A stretch of 64,000 bases of DNA, from assembly GCA_947044405.1 (NCBI GenBank), contig CAMRHE010001094.1:162857-226856 (forward strand), read 5' to 3'. The position numbers were made by a program, and so were the translations under genes. Source of the stretch: Leptodactylus fallax. Its lineage: Eukaryota > Chordata > Amphibia > Anura > Leptodactylidae. Of this stretch, positions 57,302 through 64,000 are shown piece by piece (the first letter of the stretch is position 1; every line of letters begins with the position of its first letter). Below the pieces are notes generated by a model, which saw only the letters and a list, made by a program, of their open reading frames with translations, ran no database searches and had not been told where the DNA came from.

Positions 57302-57394
57302 AGGACCGTTGCCCATAGCAACCAAAGGGCGGCTTTAATTTTATATTCTGATCTTGATGAAAGCTGTTCTGTGACTGGTTGCTATGGAATCCAC
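57302..57394. mobile_element. 90-bp palindromic MITE (kinase array copy 1)
   Basis: The left arm gttgcccatagcaacc and the right arm ggttgctatgg are inverted repeats around a ttttatattctgatcttgat core. The same element sits just upstream of the P-loop exon at 59,774 and 61,104. Confidence 0.75.
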
Positions 57395-57419
57395 AGAACC
57401 CCCCCCCCTTGTACAAAAT

Positions 57420-57785
57420 AGCCTTTCTGGTGACTGTCTTGATCATTTGCCAACGGATACAACAAAGAATACCGAGCTTTCTATGGTCTGGGACTGGTCA
57501 AACCCAGTCATGATGTCCTTATTGTGGACAGGTTATCAGGCAGGGACACTACATATGTGAGAAGAGAACCTGATCATACAGATGACTTGGCTGAATTTCT
57601 GGCATATCCCAGACCATAGAAAGTTCCTGCCTTCACGGTCCTAGCCATTGGCAATTGATCAAGACAAGACTGTAAACCCTCAGATGGTTAGAGAAAATCT
57701 ATATAAATTTAAGCTTTTTTGCAAAAAATTATAAATTGTGGAGTTTTAGACACATTGTTTACAAGAGAACCACCATAAAAATGAT
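57420..57785. mobile_element. Single-unit relative of the minisatellite-bearing MITE
   Basis: It contains one copy of the internal segment (cattgtggacaggttatcag or variant, acactacatatgtgagaag) between the same arms as the 19.56-kb element. The arms are (c)tttctatggtctgggact and cagaccatagaaagttcctg. It has no tandem array and so shows the unexpanded structure. Confidence 0.65.
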
Positions 57786-58140
57786 TTTTCCATTCTATTT
57801 ATATACAATAGTTTACATATTTACTCATAATTATGGAATAGTAAATATATAATATATTAGAACTTCCCCCAAAAGACCACCAGTGTGAGAAGACCTTCCA
57901 GACTTTCACATCCGCTGACCCATCCTCTTACTTGGGCTGATTCAAAGGTAAATGTAACACAGGAGTGACTGTATACATTGTCTCTTCCATAGAAAGGAAA
58001 TCTGATTTTAAAGGGGGTTAATGCACTTGGCCTCCTTTGAGCTATAATAGTCTAATACTCTCCCCCTGCAGGATATTCCATTATCATGAGAATCTGTGCC
58101 ATCATATATGGATGCATATGATGGATCTTGGTGGTTCCCT

Positions 58141-58208
58141 CACAAATGAGAACTTTCCAATGGCCATTTCATGACCCCCAAATGCGTAGTCCACACTTGT
58201 TATAGGAC
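58141..58208 (-). pseudogene. Kinase subdomain IX exon, frameshifted
   Basis: After tgtcataag the minus strand reads SYNK, then after a shift VDYAFGGHEMAIGKFSF. The FGVILYE block is partly deleted. Confidence 0.55.
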
Positions 58209-58313
58209 TTATGACACAAACACTGTGGAAACATGGAGGATTAATGACATGGTGAAGGAATACACTGGATGTATCATAGGCTATAGTGAGGACACAGGAC
58301 TTGTATTTCTTAC

Positions 58314-58408
58314 CTCCAGAGCCATGTACCCTGCACGCTCTGACCTTGTCTAAGGTAAAAAAGTCGGAAATATTTAATATAGCTTGCACTGTCTATGAAG
58401 CCATTCTG
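58314..58408 (-). pseudogene. Kinase activation-loop exon, partial
   Basis: Ends with RSERAGYMALE at donor gag/gtaaga. GYMALE corresponds to the GYMAPE P+1 segment, with proline lost. Upstream, the catalytic loop and DFG are not readable. Confidence 0.5.
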
Positions 58409-58794
58409 TCTCTCTGTAAACACAGAGGGTCAGTTTCACAAAATGGCCATGGAAGGATTGTACATGGAGTAGTAGAAATGGAAGCGCTATGGATGGTTAT
58501 GGAGAGCTGCAGTAAGGCAGAGCTTGTACAGCAGTGTAATACTGTGTGAATTGATAGGTTTCCCCTACAAGCAATGCTTTCTTATGCTCAAACCATGTCT
58601 ACAGGTATACTACACCTCCATGTGTCTCCGTATACAAGAGGTAGTATACAGAGGTACAGTAGAGGCCTCATGATCCTCCATAGAAGGCCTATTATGGCTC
58701 CATATGAAGCTTTAATATGGTATCTGAGCCCCAGTGTGTAACCTCCCATATGGTATCTTCTATTTAGTGTTAATCTAATACCATGACTATACTA

Positions 58795-58852
58795 CATGCC
58801 TATGTATGACACCCCTGTCATGGATACTGTAATCCACTCATGATTTTCACTG
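58795..58852 (-). pseudogene. Kinase subdomain VI exon, frameshifted
   Basis: After acceptor gtttcag the minus strand reads KIMSGLQY, then after a one-base shift HDRGVIHRH. It is equivalent to EFLCGLQYCHERGII at 48.2 kb. Confidence 0.5.
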
Positions 58853-58963
58853 AAACAAATCTAGTGGAAAAAGAGAAACCTTTATCAAAGTAATGGCTAA
58901 AAATCCAACATCTACTGGACAATGAGGACAAATACATGACATAATACACAATGTGCAGGGTAC

Positions 58964-59055
58964 CTGGTGGTGGCCATGTCACAGGGGGCTCTCTGGTCCA
59001 GGAACTCCCAGAGGTCTCCTCCGCTGACGTACTCCATCATGTAGAATAAATAATC
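58964..59055 (-). CDS. Kinase hinge exon, intact
   Basis: Acceptor cttctacag and donor ccag/gtaccc bound 92 nt reading DYLFYMMEYVSGGDLWEFLD followed by QRAPCDMATT. In PKC-type kinases this is subdomain V, the hinge that binds the adenine of ATP (FVMEYxxGGDL). No stop or frameshift is present, so this copy (59.7-58.2 kb) decayed recently or is partly functional. Its flanking exons are damaged. Confidence 0.65.
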
Positions 59056-59394
59056 CTGTAGAAGACACAGATTATAATACAGGACATGATGGCAACGTCT
59101 TCAGATCTGAGAATTTAGAAAAGCATCACAAGCTGACAAGGAGGCGTCTACTTGACTGTATATAACAGGGTTCAGCAGCCTTCACCTCTCCAGCTGTAGT
59201 GATACTACTATTCCCAACATACATACTTGCTTTGCTGTACTTGGAGCTTCTTTAGAAATGAAGGCAACATGTTGGGAATAGTCTCTCAACAATTGATGTG
59301 CCGTAGATTGTGGACAATCTCTGGTCTGTGTTGAAAACCAAACTTAAAGAATACCCTTACTGGTGTCTGACTGGCGAATAGTAGAAGCTCTTAC

Positions 59395-59548
59395 CTTCAG
59401 TCTGGAAGGTTCCATAGCAGTGGTAGCAGAGATGGCTGCTTTGTGATGTCCAGGACCTGCCACTCTGTAAAGATGGAGACCTTAAGCCGCTTTCTCCAAC
59501 ATTTTCATGGCAAACTTTCTTTGTGGAGCAATGGGAAGCCAGCATCAC
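59395..59548 (-). pseudogene. Kinase beta-3 exon, frameshifted
   Basis: Between acceptor ttccag and donor aag/gtaaga (154 nt) the blocks FAMKMLEKA (with the ATP-binding lysine), FTEWQVLDITKQPSLLPLL and YGTFQTE are readable in different frames. At least two frameshifts are needed. The order and splice sites are as expected for subdomains II-IV. Confidence 0.6.
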
Positions 59549-59657
59549 CTGGAAGAGGGTTAGGGCTATAACATTGGCTGGTTTTGTGAAGAAAGCCGCA
59601 ATACTAGTGTGAATAGAGATCTAATGTTTAATCTGTGAATTGAACATGTAACTTTAC

Positions 59658-59721
59658 CTAAACTCCACATCAAAGCTTCTTATGGAACTTCAGGTTGGTT
59701 TGTCTGATGGACATGATTCTC
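59658..59721 (-). pseudogene. Kinase P-loop exon, deleted and with stops
   Basis: After acceptor gtctttcag it reads RIMSIRQTNLKFHKKL, then TGA and TAG before the donor-like tag/gtaaag. The TWPSDR...APIRL part of the 57.2-kb copy is deleted (64 nt against 96). Confidence 0.6.
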
Positions 59722-59773
59722 CTGAAAGACAAGTCTGTCTTAGGAATCCTAGTAGAGGAGTAAGACTTATAGC

Positions 59774-59868
59774 ACTGTTGCCCATAGCAACCAATCACAG
59801 TGCAGCTTTCACATTATATTCTGCTCTTAATAAATGAAAGCCATGCTGTGATTGGTTGCTATGGACAC
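59774..59868. mobile_element. 90-bp palindromic MITE (kinase array copy 2)
   Basis: The arms gttgcccatagcaacc and ggttgctatggaca are at the same place relative to the P-loop exon as in the 57.3-kb and 61.1-kb copies. Confidence 0.75.
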
Positions 59869-60488
59869 CCCAGATCACATTATAGACACTTATATAAATT
59901 CCCCCAGTATTTGTTTTCCATACATTATAGGCTGAAGCCAGACATAATCTCAAAGGCAAAGGGACTTCTAAAGCTGCTCAGAGTATAAAATAGTAGTGGT
60001 TTTTGACATAGGGGGTGAATTATAGTTACCAAAAAACAAAAGGTGAAGTAAACACAATAACACTTATTGGTGTATTTAAAACCAACTATAGAACTAACTT
60101 TGTTTATTGCACACTGCAATAGTGTGCACAGTGCCGGGTTCACACTGACCCAAAGCCTGTACAGCAGAGTAATGCTGTGTGAATGGGGAGGTTCTCCCTT
60201 ACTATCAATACTTCCTTATACCTCCAGACAGTCCAATGGAGCATACTAGACCTCCATAATACAGCTGGCATACAGAGGTACAGTAGTGGTCTCATGATCC
60301 TCTATGGAAGGCCTATTATGGCTCCATACAAACAAGTTCTAAATATAGTATGTATGAGCCACACACGATTTCAGCCACGATGAATTTAGTGGGAAAGAGA
60401 ACATTTATCTAGTAACGGCCAAAAAATTCAACATCTACAAGGCAATGAGGATGAATACATGACATATAATACACAATGTGCAGGGTAC

Positions 60489-60578
60489 CTGGTGGTGGCC
60501 ATGTCACACGGGGCTCACTGATCTATGAAGTACCAAAGGTCTCTTCCACTGACATACTCCATCACATAAAACAAATGT
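60489..60578 (-). pseudogene. Kinase hinge exon with one nonsense codon
   Basis: The minus strand reads MEYVSGRDLWYFIDQ, then TGA, then APCDMATT and the family donor ccag/gtaccc. The glycine of GGDL is arginine, and the acceptor side is altered (DYLF replaced). Confidence 0.6.
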
Positions 60579-60879
60579 CTTTAGAAAAGACAGATTATAA
60601 TACAGTGGTCGGCAACCCCCCGACACATGTGCCAAAAGTGGCACGCGAGGCTTATTGACCTGGCATGGCAGCGGAGTCCTCGCCCAGCTGTTATACTGTG
60701 GGGTCTCTTCTCTTTTGTTGTTCTTGGAACTCCTATAGAAGAGAATAGAGCATGTTGGGAGTAGTAGTTTGTGTACTGAAGGTTTCTGATGCCCCACTTG
60801 GTCTTTGATATGTAGAAGACTTACTCTTTAGAATACATCTACTGGTGAGTGTGACCATTGTGAATAGTAGAAGCGCTTA

Positions 60880-60955
60880 CCTCATTCTGGGAAGAAGTAC
60901 CAAAACAACATAGAGCTGTAGCGTGTGATCAGTGAATTGTGACACGAACATGTAC
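60880..60955 (-). pseudogene. Beta-3 exon deletion scar
   Basis: The donor end of a beta-3 exon (plus strand cttacctcattctgggaag, then taccaaaacaacatag) runs straight into the intron that follows the P-loop exon. The lysine-bearing part of this copy has therefore been lost by deletion. Confidence 0.5.
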
Positions 60956-61044
60956 CTTTCCAAAACTGCCAGACCCAAGTTTCTGATGGTCAGCCAACCT
61001 GATCGCTTCTGGTTGTGTCTCCATTGGCCAGGCCACACATTCTC
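60956..61044 (-). CDS. Kinase P-loop exon, intact
   Basis: Acceptor tttttcag and donor aag/gtacat bound 89 nt entered in phase 1, reading GECVAWPMETQPEAIRLADH followed by QKLGSGSFGK. GSGSFG fits the glycine-rich ATP loop GxGxxG, placed as in PKC-delta (LGxGSFGKV). The exon is open, but the next exon of this copy is deleted, so a functional kinase is unlikely. Confidence 0.6.
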
Positions 61045-61103
61045 CTGAAAAACAAGACAGTGTTAGGAATCCTAGTAAACAATATAGAGGAAGATTTTTA
61101 GAA

Positions 61104-61193
61104 CTGTTGCCCATAGCAACCAATCAGAGGGCTGCTTTCATTTTGTATTCTGCTCTTGATAGATAAAAGCTGTGCTGTGATTGGTTTCTATAG
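61104..61193. mobile_element. 90-bp palindromic MITE (kinase array copy 3)
   Basis: The arms gttgcccatagcaaccaat and attggtttctatag bracket ttgtattctgctcttgatag. It occupies the same relative position as the 57.3 and 59.8-kb copies. Confidence 0.75.
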
Positions 61194-61494
61194 ACACCAG
61201 TCCTATAAATACCCCAGTACATTTCTATTTTCCATACATTAGAGGATGAAGCTGGAGATCACCTCAAAGGCGACTTCTAAAGCCACTCTACAGGGTAAAA
61301 AATGGTGGGGTGATCTGTACTTACACCAGATTATTTAGGTTTTGAATGGAGTTGGGGGTTAGCTTGGACATTGCCTGTAGTTTGGCCACCATCCTATCCA
61401 TCAACCGAACTTCCACTAATCTGGTATATTAAAGGGGCTCTCCAGGATTAGAAAGAAATTTAGATTTATCAGGGGAATCTTTATTCAGTTTTGC

Positions 61495-61680
61495 TAGTCT
61501 GCTTTGGTGTAATTTTGGCTTTTTTTGGTATGGCAACCTGTGGTCTTGTGGAGAGATGCAAGGCCAGCATCACTTGGAAGATGGATGATGGCTATAACAC
61601 CTCCCTGTTCTACCATGAGGTCACTGAAAAACTTCTCCAAGATGGCATATTTAAGGCTTTGGGAAAGGGGTTATTGAACC
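61495..61680 (-). pseudogene. Beta-3 exon edge and preceding intron of another kinase copy
   Basis: The plus strand shows ggccagcatcacttggaaga, then ggctataacacc and taccatgaggtcactgaa. It parallels 48.37-48.46 kb (ccagcatcacctggaag, ggctatagcattgg, taccacgaggtcactgaa), so a fifth copy or an unequal-exchange product reaches here. Confidence 0.5.
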
Positions 61681-63120
61681 TCTTAGCCACCATAATTCCT
61701 CTCCTGTGCTCACTTACTCTTATCCATACTATTAGACCATTCACATAACCAGTATTGGCTTTTTGTGTGTAATGAAAGGACCTGGGGTGCAGACCAGGTC
61801 AAGGGGGTAAATGGGTTTTGACTGGATTGTGGGAATTGCCTAGTATATAGTAATTGGTATGGAAGGGCTAATCTGTGTTCCCACCTAACCTCACTAGCTA
61901 TGTTTCTGCTGAGCCTGCTTGTAATGGTGGTTTTTGCTGGTCAGCTCACCAGTTTTATACCCTCTCAGACCTTCCCAGTGTCCTTGGCACAGCTGCTCAT
62001 TTGCCCACTGAGGGGCGTACTGAGAAGTTCTACATTGTCAGTATGAGTTTAGATGGAAAGTCTCCTCAATCTATGCAATGTAAGGAATATTCTTAGTCTA
62101 GTGTGAGGAAGATGGTTCTGTCTCCTACTCATTGATACTTCCTTGACCTCCATTTTCCCATCCTAAATGGACAGGAACATTATTCAGTTTACAGGATGAT
62201 GCTCTTTTTCTACCCATATTAAATGGATCATTTTTCTTTGACCTCTTATACATATACCAGTGTTACTGCTAAACTCGAGGATCCTATGAATGGAGCTGAA
62301 GGCAACTTTAGCTTTAATGGCCATGAATTACAGGAGGGGGCTTCACATGCTATAATGCTGCCCCATTGATTAGGGGAAAACTAGTTACAGCCGTGCATGT
62401 ATTTCCAGGTACATGTAAAATTCTACAGCGACTGCAGGCTACTTCTAAATGGCATACACTTGTCAAAGATGAGATTAGGATGGGCATGGCTTTGTGTCTG
62501 TTTCAAACTATTTTTGAACTTCTTAAATCTTGACTTTGGAAATATAAATGCCGCAGCCAAAAAGCACTGTGGGTAAAACCGTGGTGGAAACAAATCACTG
62601 GACTTTCTGCTTCAGTTACATCTATACAGGAAAATGCACCAGCATTTCTGTAGGTATAAATGACATGCTGCAATTTATATAGTGTACTGTTTTTGAAATC
62701 ACAACATGTCCTCTGCAGCTATTTTTCTGCAATGTGTGGATGGGATTAACCAGAATCTCATCCACTTTGTGTGCCTGTAAAACGCCCTGGCCTTAGAAAC
62801 AAAGAACAATTTCCTCTCTAGAATGTTCTTCTGCCCCCTCCCCATTTTGTAGCTCCTATACCCCTTTCCTGTGTAATATGCAGAGTCTACTCACAAAGTG
62901 TAACCAAGCCATACTCAGCATTGTTCTTGCTGGATACTGAACAAACTTCAAGAGCATCCATCAAGAATAAGGTGGTTGGTTTGCTGTGCTAAGATACCTC
63001 AACCCCCACCTGTAATGTGGCAGTGTATATATAAAAAGGTGTAATAGGTGACAGCCCTTTATCCACATACACATCCTATAGACATACATTCACATCACAC
63101 ACCTGGACCTGAAGAGGCAA
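61681..63120. other. No gene recognised
   Basis: The frame at 61,875-62,096 (plus, 73 aa) has no domain I recognise and may be retroelement debris. No splice-supported exon is seen. Confidence 0.4.
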
Positions 63121-64000
63121 TTTCATTTTAAAGGGTTTTATTTGCCTATACATTGACACCATATTTACAACTTATATAATATACATTCAATATATCCAAA
63201 TATAGACATGACCACAATGTGATAGAAAAGGGTCCTTTGTTTCTAGTCATAGCAGAGAGGTAAAGCGAGAGCCTGGTTGTTCCAGGGCAGCTGCTATGGT
63301 GGGAATAGAAGAGACTCATCAGCCGCTCCAATCTCTTAGAAGACTTGATAGCATTTCTTTTCTCTGTAAGATATAATCTGGAAGACTTAGTCAAAAAACA
63401 AAAAAGACTTGTGATGAATGGAGGACAAGTGCTGTGGTTACATGAAGATACAGGGCATAAGTGGTAGCGCATCCTAAACCCAGCCCCTTTTTAGCTAAGT
63501 ATATTAGAGGCTAATGTATGTTATCTAATCTTTGATGGAAACTTGATCAATTTTTAAATGGCACAGGAATAAATGTTGTCTTGCATGTAGTTACACAATG
63601 TAGCCCTGCCACTGTCTGCCCACTGTATAGCCTGGTATGCTTCAAGAAAACTTGAAGACCCAGATCCAAATATCATCCAGCAGGCTCTTATGATGTCAGT
63701 GCATGTACCGGCATAGTGGCTTCTATCTAGTTTTGCTCTACAGCTGTACTATGGTGCAGGGAAACTTTCAAGTGTCCTGGAACTTCGCTCAACTACTAAA
63801 AGAAAAGTAAATTGGTACCTATATGAACACCCCCAAGAGGAAGCTACTATTATATCCAGGAGCCTCTGGAGTATGATGGGATAGTTATAGCCTCCCAACA
63901 TGTATAAACCTATTGTACATAATTCCTTGCCACTTATGCCAGTTTAAAAATGCTTCTTAGAGGGTACACGGTAGAAACTACAGAAGTAACCGCCATGCAC
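63121..64000 (-). other. 3' flank of a further kinase copy
   Basis: Minus strand caaataaaaccc (near 63,137) offers a polyadenylation-like AATAAA below a 108-aa frame (63,146-63,472) with no recognised domain. The segment 63,420-63,960 follows 45,780-46,350 in order: ggttacatgaagataca, (c)agcaggctc then gc(a/g)catgta, gtatgatgggatagtt. It therefore corresponds to sequence downstream of a kinase C-tail, whose coding part would lie past 64 kb. Confidence 0.45.

Larger units (their letters stand above)
45720..64000 (-). pseudogene. Tandem array of decayed PKC-delta-like kinase gene copies
   Basis: On the minus strand, exon-like blocks of one serine/threonine kinase recur in gene order. P-loop blocks lie at 61.0, 59.7, 57.2, 53.1 and 48.7 kb. 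Beta-3 lysine blocks lie at 59.5, 57.0, 53.0 and 48.35 kb, with a fragment at 61.5. Hinge blocks lie at 60.5, 59.0, 55.0, 54.85 and 51.6 kb. Subdomain VI blocks lie at 58.8 and 48.2 kb. Activation-loop blocks lie at 58.35, 54.6, 49.8 and 47.7 kb, and subdomain IX blocks at 58.2, 54.4, 49.6 and 47.6 kb. C-tails lie at 53.5, 51.3 and 46.6 kb. The consensus (LGSGSFGK, FAMKMLEKA, MEYVSGGDLW, GTPGYMA, SVDYFCFGVILYE, FYGFSYTSH) is that of AGC kinases, nearest to novel PKCs. The 63.2-63.9 kb segment repeats the 45.7-46.4 kb 3' flank, so another copy probably continues past the window edge. Confidence 0.8.

Noticed and set aside
63146..63472. 108-aa minus frame as a gene
   Set aside because: No domain, signal or splice support. 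The segment matches the 3' flank of the kinase units.

Overview
The window reads as intergenic and intronic DNA of a large, repeat-rich vertebrate genome, most likely a frog. The evidence is split genes with consensus splice sites and long introns, dispersed TTAA- and TA-flanked MITEs, decayed L1-like and Penelope-like elements, a tRNA-derived SINE head, many minisatellites, and decayed tandem copies of a protein kinase C-delta-like gene, a family I recall as expanded in frogs. Nothing bacterial or viral is seen. The organism call is an inference.

Region 1 (1-11.5 kb) has no recognisable gene. It holds a nested TA-flanked element (about 285-1303), a decayed Penelope-like reverse transcriptase (3.55-5.15 kb), a MITE carrying a 63-bp minisatellite (5.46-6.23 kb) and a 30-bp minisatellite (8.31-9.16 kb).

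Region 2 (11.6-38.83 kb, minus strand) holds the main gene. It is the 5' part of a large cell-surface receptor with fibronectin type III (FN3) domains, most like the ectodomain of R3-type receptor tyrosine phosphatases (PTPRH/PTPRJ/PTPRB group). Fifteen exons can be chained in phase: a 16-codon signal-peptide exon, a 16-nt micro-exon, a cysteine-bearing N-terminal domain, then four repeats of a three-exon module of FN3 types A, C and B. Together they encode about 1,155 residues. No transmembrane or phosphatase exon was recognised below 17.6 kb. One exon-like segment at 11.6 kb resembles the C-terminal end of a phosphatase domain. The introns hold several MITEs, an L1-like fragment and minisatellites.

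Region 3 (37.9-45.7 kb) is repeat-dominated. It has a 37-bp array made from the head of a SINE, and a long 21-bp minisatellite (39.7-41.65 kb) beginning about 0.9 kb upstream of the receptor start codon. A possible Ty3/Gypsy-like remnant and further MITEs follow.

Region 4 (45.7-64 kb, minus strand) is a graveyard of about five tandem, partly deleted copies of a PKC-delta-like serine/threonine kinase gene. Exons for the P-loop, the VAIK lysine, the hinge, subdomains VI-IX and the C-terminal hydrophobic motif recur in roughly the same order. A few exons are intact (hinge at 59.0 kb, P-loop at 61.0 kb, C-tail at 46.6 kb), but most carry stops, frameshifts or deletions. No complete kinase gene is present.
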